Positions 6,208 through 13,141 of a stretch of 34,669 nucleotides of DNA are shown here, one piece after another. A program made the translations under genes and the position numbers. A model generated the notes under the pieces. It saw only the letters and a list, made by a program, of their open reading frames with translations. It was not told the DNA's origin and ran no database searches. The DNA comes from Scatosoma sp045660225 (GTDB lineage: Bacteria; Bacillota; Clostridia; Christensenellales; Borkfalkiaceae). Where the stretch lies: contig JAZRDK010000113.1 in the NCBI GenBank assembly GCA_045660225.1, positions 1 to 34,669 on the forward strand, read 5' to 3'. Within the stretch, counting starts at the first letter, position 1. Each line of letters begins with the position of its first letter.

Positions 6208-7676
6208 TTTGTTTTGCCGTGTTCTCGGTAACGAGTATGGTTTTTCGAGCGTAGGAAAGACGGACGCGTTTTTAGGGTTTGCCTGTTATATTTCACGACG
6301 GCGTCGCGAAGGTCGTGCGTGATTAAAGGGCTAAACGGCGCAAGCAAAGGCGTGCCAAAGGCGTCCGCCGTAATCAGATAGTATAAAACGAAAGCGAACA
6401 AAAGTACGATGCCAAACGGTCCGACGCAACCTGCGACAAGCAGGAAAAGCCAGCGCAAAAGACTGCCCGTTTCCACAAAATTTGGTACGGTGTACAGGCA
6501 AATGCCCGAAAACGCGACGATGATGATGGCAGGCGTGGATAAAAAGCCTGCGGATACTGCCGTTTCGCCAAGCACCAACGCGCCCACGACGGACAGCGAC
6601 ATGCCTACGTATTTCGGCATACGGATACTTGCTTCTTTCAACGTTTCCAAAAGGAGCAACACGACGAACATTTCCAGGCTGGGCGAAAGCGGAAGTTCGC
6701 GCACGCTACTGGCAATCGTCAGCATAAGTCCCAGCGGAAGAAGTTGCATTTTGTACAGTTGCGCGGACACGTAAAAGGCAGGCAAAAGTATGGCGATGAA
6801 CACGGACAAGAGCCGTAAAAAGCGATAACTCGTCGCGACGAACGGCGACACGAAGTAGTCTTCCCCACTTTGCAAATCTTCCGTGAGAAGATAGGGTGCG
6901 GTCAGGGCAATCGGCGAGCCGTCGACCAACACCCCCACCCTGCCTTCCGCCAGCTTTGCGCAAAAGACGTCGGGCTTTTCCGTCGTGCCGATGGTGTGGA
7001 AAACGGAGTGCTTTCTCGGCGAAACCAAGCCTGCGATATACGACGAATCGGGGATAACGTCCACGTTGAGCGCCTGTATCTTTTCTTTGAGCGCGCTTTT
7101 CACGTCGTCGTTTGCCGTTCCTTCCAGCCAACAAAGGGTAACGGCGGTGTCCGACTGTTTGCCGACGCGGAGCGTTTCAAACCGAAGTGCCGACGTTTTT
7201 AGGCGTTTTCTCACTAAGCCCATATTCGTTTTGACGTCTTCGATAAACCCTTCCCTTGGGCCTTTGACGGCGACGTCGGTGGGTGGCTCGATGACGGCGC
7301 GATTTGGTAGGAGCTTTGCGCCGACGATAAAGCCTTCTTTCACCCCGTCGACGAGAAGTAGCGAGTTTCCGTCTAAAATTTCTTTTACGGCGTCCTGCGA
7401 AAGTTTAACCGTCTTCAGTTCGGGGAAAAGCAGGGTTTTTTCGACGATTTCCTTCGTTAATTCGTACCTGCCCCCTTCCTTTTTGATAGAAAGACGGGAA
7501 AGCGGACGCGCCACAAGGTCGCCAAGCAACTGTTTGTTGACGACGCCGTCGGCGTAGGCGATGGTGCAGGCTACGTCGTCTGCGGTAACAAACGCATAAA
7601 AAAGCACGTCTTCCGAAGGGAGTGCCGTTTTGAGAAAATCGACGTTTTTTTGTAAGCAATCGGATAAGTTTTTCAC
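6189..7676 (-). CDS. GerA-type spore germination protein, A subunit
   Basis: The 495-residue first subunit of the germinant receptor. The N-terminal soluble domain has the signature EPPTDVAVKGPREGFIEDVKTN (split across residues 130-151), then GRVGVLVDGSPIALTAPYL and EDYF before a membrane region of about five helices. The frame stays open to 8195, but that part overlaps the divergent methyltransferase gene and does not look like protein. The only sensible start is GTG at 7676 (VKNLSDCL). It lacks a Shine-Dalgarno but sits six bases after a sigma-G-like -10 element. Two repeat copies lie in the gene: one gives GGRYEL at residues 68-73 and one forms the C-terminus and stop. The start is less certain than the identity. 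Confidence 0.9.
   Translation of the reverse strand: MKNLSDCLQKNVDFLKTALPSEDVLFYAFVTADDVACTIAYADGVVNKQLLGDLVARPLSRLSIKKEGGRYELTKEIVEKTLLFPELKTVKLSQDAVKEILDGNSLLLVDGVKEGFIVGAKLLPNRAVIEPPTDVAVKGPREGFIEDVKTNMGLVRKRLKTSALRFETLRVGKQSDTAVTLCWLEGTANDDVKSALKEKIQALNVDVIPDSSYIAGLVSPRKHSVFHTIGTTEKPDVFCAKLAEGRVGVLVDGSPIALTAPYLLTEDLQSGEDYFVSPFVATSYRFLRLLSVFIAILLPAFYVSAQLYKMQLLPLGLMLTIASSVRELPLSPSLEMFVVLLLLETLKEASIRMPKYVGMSLSVVGALVLGETAVSAGFLSTPAIIIVAFSGICLYTVPNFVETGSLLRWLFLLVAGCVGPFGIVLLFAFVLYYLITADAFGTPLLAPFSPLITHDLRDAVVKYNRQTLKTRPSFLRSKNHTRYREHGKTKGAGTR
7463..7475 (-). repeat. Dispersed repeat copy inside the GerA A-subunit gene
   Basis: Minus strand GGGGGCAGGTACG, followed by AATT instead of the longer tail. 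It is read as GGRYEL, the same peptide made by the copy at 33759 in another gene. Confidence 0.7.
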
Positions 7677-7682
7677 GAAAGT

Positions 7683-7712
7683 TAGCTTGTGTTTGCAAAG
7701 AAAAAAGTATTC
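7683..7712 (-). promoter_or_regulatory. Possible sigma-G-type promoter of the germination operon
   Basis: On the minus strand GAATA (7708-7712), 18 bases, then CAAGCTA (7683-7689), against the sigma-G patterns GHATR and CATWMTA (five of seven match in the -10). It fits the known forespore expression of gerA operons but is weak on sequence alone. Confidence 0.4.
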
Positions 7713-7727
7713 GTTTGCGCGGAAGGA

Positions 7728-7756
7728 TTGACTTTTTCGCGCGCGAGTGTTATACT
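7728..7756 (+). promoter_or_regulatory. Promoter of the TrmN6-like gene
   Basis: TTGACT, spacer ttttcgcgcgcgagtgt (17 bases), TATACT with extended -10 TGT. Confidence 0.85.
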
Positions 7757-7775
7757 GAAAAGGTAAGGAGTTGTT

Positions 7776-8468
7776 ATGGACGAAAAGTTTACGCTTGGCG
7801 AATACGAAGTGCTGGAAGATATGATGATGGACGGGCTGAAAATCGTGCAGGACACAAGACTGTATCGTTTTACGTCCGATTCCGTTTTGCTTTCCAGGTT
7901 TGCGCGCGCAAAACGCGGAGAAATCGTTGCCGATTTTTGTTCGGGGAGCGGTATCGTCGCGTTCCATTTTTACGCGCTTAACAAAAACACGCAGGGTATT
8001 CGCTTTACGTTGTTTGAATTGCAACCCGAGCTTTTGGCGTTGTCGAAAAAAACGGCGACGTACAACGGGTTTGAGAATTTCGAGTTTGTGGAAGGTAGAT
8101 TGCAGGAAATTCCCAAGCGCTATCAAGAAAAATTTTCGCTGATTCTTTGCAATCCGCCTTACGAAAAGGGTGGTTTTGACAACGACGAATACCATAAGGC
8201 GATTTGCAGAAAAGAGATTACGATAACCTTGAAGGAAATTGCAACGACGGCGAAATTTGCGTTAAAGTATGGCGGAAGGATTTGTATGTTGCACCGCGCC
8301 GACAGGCTTGCAGAAGTTTGTTACACTTTGCACGAAGCAGGGATTGAAGTGAAGAAAATTCAATTTGTATGGGGCAGGTACGCGTCGAAACCCTATTTGG
8401 TTATGGTAGAAGGCGTTAAAGGCGGTAAGCCGAGCGTCGAGATAATGGACACGATTTACAACGAATAA
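7776..8468 (+). CDS. trmN6: tRNA1(Val) (adenine-N6)-methyltransferase family protein
   Basis: A 230-residue SAM-dependent methyltransferase of the TrmN6/YabB group, which in Escherichia coli makes m6A37 in tRNA1(Val). The SAM site is VADFCSGSGIVAFHF near residues 48-62, and the adenine N6-methylase motif NPPY is at residues 126-129 (CNPPYEKGG). The C-terminal VWGRYASKPYLVMVEG is also typical. The ATG at 7776 follows AAGGAG by five bases. It lies 12 bases before rsmI, the same pairing as yabB and rsmI near the Bacillus subtilis origin. The exact tRNA target in this organism is not known. Confidence 0.88.
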   Translation: MDEKFTLGEYEVLEDMMMDGLKIVQDTRLYRFTSDSVLLSRFARAKRGEIVADFCSGSGIVAFHFYALNKNTQGIRFTLFELQPELLALSKKTATYNGFENFEFVEGRLQEIPKRYQEKFSLILCNPPYEKGGFDNDEYHKAICRKEITITLKEIATTAKFALKYGGRICMLHRADRLAEVCYTLHEAGIEVKKIQFVWGRYASKPYLVMVEGVKGGKPSVEIMDTIYNE

Positions 8469-8480
8469 AGGAGAAGATAC

Positions 8481-9284
8481 ATGGTCAGTTTCGTGGCGAC
8501 GCCGATAGGAAACTTAAAAGACATTACCCTGCGCGCTTTGGAAACCTTGAGGGAAGCGGACGTGATTTTTTGCGAAGACACGCGCCACACCTTAAAGCTG
8601 TTGAACGCGTACGAAATTAAGAAAAATCTGCACGCTTGCCATAAGTTTAACGAGCGTGAAGCGGCGGAAAAGATTTTGCAGGCGTCCAGGCGCGGTGAAA
8701 AAGTCGTCGTCGTTTCCGATGCCGGCACGCCCGTCGTTTCCGACCCCGGCAACGTCGTTTGCCGTACCCTTCGCGAACAGGGCGAACCGTACACGCTGAT
8801 TCCCGGTGCGTGCGCGTTTGTGGCAGGGCTGGTATTGTCCGCTTTGCCTGCCGACAGGTTTGCGTTTATCGGGTTCTTGCCAGACAAAGCCAGCGAAAAG
8901 AAGGCAGTTTTGGAGAAATACAAGGACGTTGAATTGACGCTTGCTTTCCACAGCGCACCGCAGGACGTGGACAAGGACGTGAAGGCGATGTACGAAGTGT
9001 TTGGCGACAGACCTGCCTGCGCGGTACGCGAGATTACGAAAATCCACGAAGAAGCGCGAAATTTCCGTTTGGCGGACGGCTTAGACGGCGAAAAGCGCGG
9101 TGAATACGTGCTGATTGTCGGCGGAGCGGAAGAAAAAGAGAGCCCGCTGAACGCGTTGTCGCCTAAAGAGCATATTCAGCATTATATGCGTGCAGGGCTG
9201 GATAAAAAGGAAGCTTTGAAAAAGACGGCGAAGGACAGGGGCGTTTCCAAGTCCGAGTTGTACGCCTACACCATCGATTTATAA
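8481..9284 (+). CDS. rsmI: 16S rRNA (cytidine(1402)-2'-O)-methyltransferase RsmI
   Basis: A 267-residue tetrapyrrole-methylase-fold enzyme that adds the 2'-O-methyl group at C1402 in the decoding centre of 16S rRNA. The family N-terminus is VATPIGNLKDITLRALETL, followed by CEDTRHTLKLL, VVVVSDAGTPVVSDPG near residue 80 and the FIGFLP motif. The usual GPSA after the SAM loop reads GACA, a mild variation. The ATG at 8481 follows AAAGGAG. It is cotranscribed with the preceding tRNA methylase. Confidence 0.95.
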   Translation: MVSFVATPIGNLKDITLRALETLREADVIFCEDTRHTLKLLNAYEIKKNLHACHKFNEREAAEKILQASRRGEKVVVVSDAGTPVVSDPGNVVCRTLREQGEPYTLIPGACAFVAGLVLSALPADRFAFIGFLPDKASEKKAVLEKYKDVELTLAFHSAPQDVDKDVKAMYEVFGDRPACAVREITKIHEEARNFRLADGLDGEKRGEYVLIVGGAEEKESPLNALSPKEHIQHYMRAGLDKKEALKKTAKDRGVSKSELYAYTIDL

Positions 9285-9291
9285 GAAAAAC

Positions 9292-9327
9292 ACCCCGTTT
9301 CGTGCTTGGACAAGCTGAAAACGGGGT
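9292..9327 (+). terminator. Hairpin between rsmI and the YugP gene, possible weak terminator
   Basis: ACCCCGTTT (9292-9300) pairs with AAACGGGGT (9319-9327), with an inner stem GCTT/AAGC. Only a poor T run follows (atattatt), so it may be leaky or a processing hairpin. Confidence 0.5.
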
Positions 9328-9351
9328 ATATTATTGATAAGGAGAACGTTT

Positions 9352-10092
9352 ATGTATAAATATTATCTATTGTTTACGTTGCTTATCTTAGCCTGCGCGG
9401 TGCTTGGTATGCGTGCCAGCGCAAAAGTCCGTTCCGCATACGGTGCGTACGGAAAAATGTCCACTCGCTCTCGGATGACGGGGTATGATACGGCGCAACG
9501 CTTGTTGCGCGCCAACGGAATCCGTGATATTCGCGTTGGCAGGATAGGCGGTATGCTGACCGACCATTACCACCCGACAAAGGGCGTTGTCAACCTTTCC
9601 GAATCGGTGTACGGCGACGACTCGATTGCATCCGTCGCGGTGTCCGCGCACGAAATCGGACACGTCCTGCAAAAGAAACAAGGATTTTTCTTGTATAGAC
9701 TGCGTAGCGTGTTAGTGCCGATTACCAATTTCGGCTCGCGCTTAGCTTTACCGCTCGTTTTGGTCGGTTTATTGTTGGACGTCTTGGTGTATTCGACGCA
9801 AAATATCGACCTTGGTTTTTACCTTGCGCTGGCAGGCGTAGTGTTGTACGGGTTGTCCACTTTGTTTGCTTTGGTAACCTTGCCCGTCGAATACGACGCT
9901 AGTAGACGCGCGAAAAAGATGTTGGTCGAAGAAGGGATTTTAACGGAAAGCGAACTTCCCTACGCGGACAAAATGTTGGACGCGGCGGCGCAAACGTACG
10001 TGGCGTCGTTGCTCACTTCGCTTGTTTATTTTCTTCGCTTTGCGGTGTGGGTACTTTTGATTTTCGGACGCGGAAACAACCGTAGAAACTAA
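9352..10092 (+). CDS. YugP family zinc metallopeptidase, membrane-anchored
   Basis: A 246-residue protein of the neutral zinc peptidase family PF04298 (YugP). An N-terminal membrane segment spans about residues 4-21. The zinc motif HEIGH is at residues 100-104, with a likely third ligand at E180 in LPVEYDASRRA. Three further hydrophobic segments lie at about 120-147, 155-178 and 212-240. The ATG at 9352 has AAGGAG seven bases upstream, and the earlier in-frame TTG at 9334 would place that site inside the gene. The substrate of this family is unknown. Confidence 0.9.
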   Translation: MYKYYLLFTLLILACAVLGMRASAKVRSAYGAYGKMSTRSRMTGYDTAQRLLRANGIRDIRVGRIGGMLTDHYHPTKGVVNLSESVYGDDSIASVAVSAHEIGHVLQKKQGFFLYRLRSVLVPITNFGSRLALPLVLVGLLLDVLVYSTQNIDLGFYLALAGVVLYGLSTLFALVTLPVEYDASRRAKKMLVEEGILTESELPYADKMLDAAAQTYVASLLTSLVYFLRFAVWVLLIFGRGNNRRN

Positions 10093-10128
10093 AAATAAGC
10101 GTACCGTGTACGCAACGAACGAAAAAAT

Positions 10129-10156
10129 AACCCCCAACGGGTATCCGTTGGGGGTT
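10129..10156. terminator. Bidirectional terminator after the YugP gene
   Basis: A 12-base-pair stem AACCCCCAACGG (10129-10140) with its complement (10145-10156) and loop GTAT. A-rich sequence on the left also allows use by the convergent GH130 gene. Confidence 0.85.
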
Positions 10157-10162
10157 TGTGTT

Positions 10163-11149
10163 TTATTCCTTATGTGCCTTGATATAGCGCATTACTTTTT
10201 CCACGGTTGTAAAAGCAAGACAAGTGCAGGTATCTGCCGAGCCGTAGTAAATGGCGATTCTGCCCGTATCCTTATCGCAAAGGGTTGCTGTGGGGAAGAC
10301 GACGCCGGGGACGAAACCGTTAGTTTCGTAAAGTTCTTCAGGCGTCAACAGCATATCCTTGCAGGTGTACAGCACTTTGCTGGGGTCGTCTTTGTCCAAA
10401 ACGATTGCGCCCATCGAGTAGACGTAGTCGTTGCAAGTCCCTGCTACGCCGTGGATAAAGACAAGCCAGCCTTCGTCCGTTTCAATCGGTGCAGGACCAC
10501 CACCGATTTTCAAGAAATTCCACCAAGCAAAGCCACGTTGTTTTACGAGCCTATGCATCCCCCAAAACTGCATATCGTACGATTGCGAAAGGAAAATGTC
10601 GCCAAAGGGCGTATGTCCCATGTCGCTGGGGCGCGAAAGCATGCAATAGCGCCCGTTGATTTTCCTGGGGAACAAAACGCCGTTGCGGTTGTTGGGAAGG
10701 AAGGGACGGTCGTATTTCACGAACGTTCTAAAATCGCTTGTTCTTGCAACCGAGATGGTAGCGCCACTAAAATCGTCGCACCAAACGATATAGTAGTCGC
10801 CGTCCAAAGGAATCACGCGCGGGTCGTATTGCCAGTCGGTATCCTGGACGGGGTTGCCGTCTTCGTCTACGAAATGAATCGGTGTTTCTTCGAGTTCGAA
10901 ACGTAAACCGTCTTTCGAGCGACCGATAAACAAGTTGGGACAACCGTCGTATTTATCGCCACGGAACACGCCTATAAACGCGCCTTCAAAAGGCACGACG
11001 GCGGAGTTGTACGCGCGCGCGATGGTCGGGTTGACGTGACGTTTGATGACGGGGTTTTGTGTGTATCTCCACACGGGAAGATAGTAATCTTTAGGACAAT
11101 CTTCCCAAGGCATATTAGGGATGGAAACGCCGTTGACAATTTTACACAT
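10163..11149 (-). CDS. GH130 family glycoside phosphorylase
   Basis: A 328-residue five-bladed propeller enzyme of glycoside hydrolase family 130. Characterised members mostly phosphorolyse beta-mannosides (mannosyl-glucose, mannosyl-GlcNAc or short beta-1,4-mannan). Conserved blocks are YNSAVVPFEGAFIGVFRGD, WQYDPRVIPLDGDYYIVWCDD (the DPRV Asp is the expected general acid), NNRNGVLFPRKINGRYCMLSRPSD, HTPFGDIFLS, KIGGGPAPIETDEGWL, FIHGV and IAIYYGSADT. No export signal is present, so it is cytoplasmic. The gene stands alone with its own promoter; no mannan transporter or other glycosidase is nearby, so the substrate is open. Confidence 0.92.
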   Translation of the reverse strand: MCKIVNGVSIPNMPWEDCPKDYYLPVWRYTQNPVIKRHVNPTIARAYNSAVVPFEGAFIGVFRGDKYDGCPNLFIGRSKDGLRFELEETPIHFVDEDGNPVQDTDWQYDPRVIPLDGDYYIVWCDDFSGATISVARTSDFRTFVKYDRPFLPNNRNGVLFPRKINGRYCMLSRPSDMGHTPFGDIFLSQSYDMQFWGMHRLVKQRGFAWWNFLKIGGGPAPIETDEGWLVFIHGVAGTCNDYVYSMGAIVLDKDDPSKVLYTCKDMLLTPEELYETNGFVPGVVFPTATLCDKDTGRIAIYYGSADTCTCLAFTTVEKVMRYIKAHKE

Positions 11150-11179
11150 ATCCTTTCTCCAAAGTTAGTCGTTAGGAAG

Positions 11180-11208
11180 ATTATAGCATATTACAAGGAG
11201 AAATGCAA
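11180..11208 (-). promoter_or_regulatory. Promoter of the GH130 gene
   Basis: Minus strand TTGCAT (11203-11208), 17 bases, TATAAT (11180-11185) with extended -10 TGC. A GGAGAAAGG ribosome binding site follows before the ATG. Confidence 0.85.
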
Positions 11209-11211
11209 TAA

Positions 11212-11251
11212 AAACGAAAAAAATCCTTCGACGAAAATTCGTCGAAGGATT
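11212..11251 (-). terminator. Terminator of gapA
   Basis: A 13-base-pair stem (11222-11234 with 11239-11251) followed on the minus strand by a T-rich run. Confidence 0.88.
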
Positions 11252-11276
11252 GCGTTTTTCTTACGCTCCTATTCGA

Positions 11277-12296
11277 TTAAAGTTCAGCGAAGTACTTAAT
11301 CGTTCTAACCATCTGGCTGGTGTAGGAGTTTTCGTTGTCATACCAGGAAACAACTTTAACAAGCGTGTTGCCGTCGCCCATAGGCATGCACTTCGTCTGC
11401 GTAGCATCGAACAACGAACCGTAGGTGATGCCGATGATGTCGGACGAAACGATTTCTTCTTCCGTGTAGCCGAAGGATGCGGAAGCCGCGTCTTTCATTG
11501 CCTTGTTTACGGTAGCTGCGTCAACTTCGCCTTCGCAGATTGCAACGAGTTGGGTAAGCGAACCGGTGGGAACGGGAACGCGTTGTGCGCAACCGTCAAG
11601 CACGCCGTTGAGTTCGGGGATAACCAAACCGATAGCTTTTGCAGCGCCCGTCGAGTTGGGAACGATGTTTGCAGCAGCTGCACGAGCACGACGGAAGTCG
11701 CCCTTTCTGTGGGGACCGTCAAGTACCATCTGGTCGCCGGTGTAAGCGTGAATCGTCGTCATGTAACCCTTCTTGATTGCAGCAAGCTTGTTAAGCGTGT
11801 TTGCCATAGGAGCAAGACAGTTGGTCGTACAGGACGCAGCGGAGATGATGTTGTCGTTCTTCGTAAGCGTCTTTTCGTTTACGCTGTAAACGATGGTAGG
11901 AAGGTCGTTGCCTGCGGGAGCGGAGATAACGACTTTCTTTGCGCCTGCTTTGATGTGCGCTTCGGATTTTGCTTTGGAGCAGTAGAAACCGGTGCATTCC
12001 AAAACAACGTCAACGTCGTATTCACCCCAAGGGCAGTTAGCAGCGTCTTTTTCTGCGTAGATTTTGATGGTTTTGCCGTTAACGGTAATCGTACCTGCTT
12101 CGTCGTCAGCGGTAACTTTGTCGCAGTACTTATATCTGCCCTGCGCCGTGTCATATTTCAAAAGGTGAGCGAGCATCGAAGGGCTGGTGAGGTCGTTGAT
12201 AGCAACTACTTCATAACCTTCTGCGTCGAACATCTGTCTGAAAGCAAGACGACCGATACGGCCGAAACCGTTGATTGCAACTTTTACGTTTGCCAT
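11277..12296 (-). CDS. gapA: Glyceraldehyde-3-phosphate dehydrogenase, glycolytic type
   Basis: A 339-residue GAPDH making 1,3-bisphosphoglycerate in glycolysis. NGFGRIGR is at residues 10-17. VAINDLTS has Asp35, which favours NAD over NADP. The catalytic cysteine is C156 in ASCTTNCLAP, and the C-terminal WYDNENSYTSQMVRTI is present. A strong GGAGG lies nine bases before the ATG. The gene is monocistronic, with its own promoter, an 80-base leader and a terminator. The leader carries a 7-base-pair hairpin near its 5' end (12347-12353 with 12365-12371). Codon choice is plain and repetitive, as in a highly expressed gene. Confidence 0.97.
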   Translation of the reverse strand: MANVKVAINGFGRIGRLAFRQMFDAEGYEVVAINDLTSPSMLAHLLKYDTAQGRYKYCDKVTADDEAGTITVNGKTIKIYAEKDAANCPWGEYDVDVVLECTGFYCSKAKSEAHIKAGAKKVVISAPAGNDLPTIVYSVNEKTLTKNDNIISAASCTTNCLAPMANTLNKLAAIKKGYMTTIHAYTGDQMVLDGPHRKGDFRRARAAAANIVPNSTGAAKAIGLVIPELNGVLDGCAQRVPVPTGSLTQLVAICEGEVDAATVNKAMKDAASASFGYTEEEIVSSDIIGITYGSLFDATQTKCMPMGDGNTLVKVVSWYDNENSYTSQMVRTIKYFAEL

Positions 12297-12384
12297 AATA
12301 GAGTTCCTCCAATATATGAAAAATTATTTTTTGTGACATCGTAACGGAACGGAAAATTTACAAATCCGTTCTTGTCCAAATAAC

Positions 12385-12413
12385 ATTGTACCATACTTTT
12401 TGCCTTTCGTCAA
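12385..12413 (-). promoter_or_regulatory. Promoter of gapA
   Basis: Minus strand TTGACG (12408-12413), 17 bases, TACAAT (12385-12390), with TG one base before the -10. Confidence 0.85.
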
Positions 12414-12473
12414 TAATTTTAAGCAGTTGTTGAAAAAATTGTTAAAAGGAAAAATAGGCACAATTTTTGTGAA

Positions 12474-12509
12474 AAAGAAAAAAGGCGCGCCCCCAAAGGC
12501 ACGCCTTTT
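12474..12509 (-). terminator. Terminator of the PAP2 gene
   Basis: A 12-base-pair stem with one mismatch (12480-12491 with 12498-12509), a T run on the minus strand, directly after the PAP2 stop codon. Confidence 0.85.
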
Positions 12510-12515
12510 AATGCG

Positions 12516-13025
12516 TTAGAAGAAGAAAGGCAAAACACCGAAAAACAAACCGACGCCACCGCCGACCAAAAGGTCGGAAATATAATGCACGCCTATCGTA
12601 AAGCGCGTATAGACAAGCGTAAGCGCAAACACGAGAAGGAGCGCGCCGACAACGGGCAGGTGCGCGAAAAACGCCATCGCAACGGCAACCGCGCACGCGA
12701 TATGACGGCTGGGGAAAGAGTTGCCTTTCGCGCTTTTTTCTATCATCGGCGTAATGCCTGCGCCCGTTTTTTCGTAGGGACGGGGTCGCTGACAAAACAA
12801 CTGCATTGCGGTCACCGTTATTAAGGACAGTACGGGAGAGAAAAAGATGGACACCAGTTCTCTTTGTTCCACCGTATCGTACGCGTATACCCACAAAAGG
12901 ACGTATGCAAGCGCAAACAGGTAAGGAAGGAGTTTATTCAAAAGCACGACGACGCGTTTTGCTTGTGGACGGCTTTCGTAAAACTCAAAATTTTTCGTGT
13001 AAAGCGTTTTATAATCAAGTTTCAT
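12516..13025 (-). CDS. PAP2 family phosphatase, membrane-bound
   Basis: A 169-residue integral membrane phosphatase of the type 2 phosphatidic acid phosphatase family, which includes undecaprenyl-pyrophosphate and lipid phosphatases. The three family motifs are QRPRP (residues 79-83), PSRH (105-108) and R141 in TRFTIGVHYISD with H147 and D151. About five membrane helices are present. The ATG at 13025 is chosen over the in-frame TTG at 13043 because the latter lies inside the promoter. No Shine-Dalgarno precedes the ATG and the -10 ends six bases away, so the mRNA should be leaderless. Substrate unknown; undecaprenyl pyrophosphate recycling is one possibility. Confidence 0.9.
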   Translation of the reverse strand: MKLDYKTLYTKNFEFYESRPQAKRVVVLLNKLLPYLFALAYVLLWVYAYDTVEQRELVSIFFSPVLSLITVTAMQLFCQRPRPYEKTGAGITPMIEKSAKGNSFPSRHIACAVAVAMAFFAHLPVVGALLLVFALTLVYTRFTIGVHYISDLLVGGGVGLFFGVLPFFF

Positions 13026-13031
13026 AAGAAA

Positions 13032-13060
13032 AGTATAACACAAAAAAAAGCAAATGTAAA
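13032..13060 (-). promoter_or_regulatory. Promoter of the PAP2 gene (leaderless type)
   Basis: Minus strand TTTACA (13055-13060), 17 bases, TATACT (13032-13037) with extended -10 TGT, then tttctt and the ATG. Confidence 0.82.
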
Positions 13061-13062
13061 GA

Positions 13063-13126
13063 AAAAAGAGCCTTTGAAGGGGGATTCAAAGACTCTTTTA
13101 AGAAGCGATGAAGGAGTTATCGCTTC
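13063..13126 (-). terminator. Tandem hairpin terminator of the EF-G-like gene
   Basis: Reading along the minus strand, a first hairpin GAAGCGAT/ATCGCTTC (13119-13126 with 13102-13109) is followed by a longer one (13085-13099 with 13063-13078) of about 14 base pairs ending in a T run. Confidence 0.83.
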
Positions 13127-13141
13127 GAGAGATTGTTTACG

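Noticed and set aside
7677..8195. Long upstream extension of the GerA A-subunit frame
   Set aside because: It overlaps the divergent methyltransferase gene antisense, has no family similarity, and its residues look like an antisense shadow.
8373..8386. GGGGCAGGTACGCG, close to the dispersed repeat, in the TrmN6-like gene
   Set aside because: It encodes WGRYASKPY, a conserved motif of the methyltransferase family, so protein constraint explains it. Not counted as a copy.
11250..12344. Long open frames antisense to gapA, gyrA, gyrB and serS
   Set aside because: They mirror strongly conserved genes on the other strand, have no ribosome binding sites and no recognisable domains.
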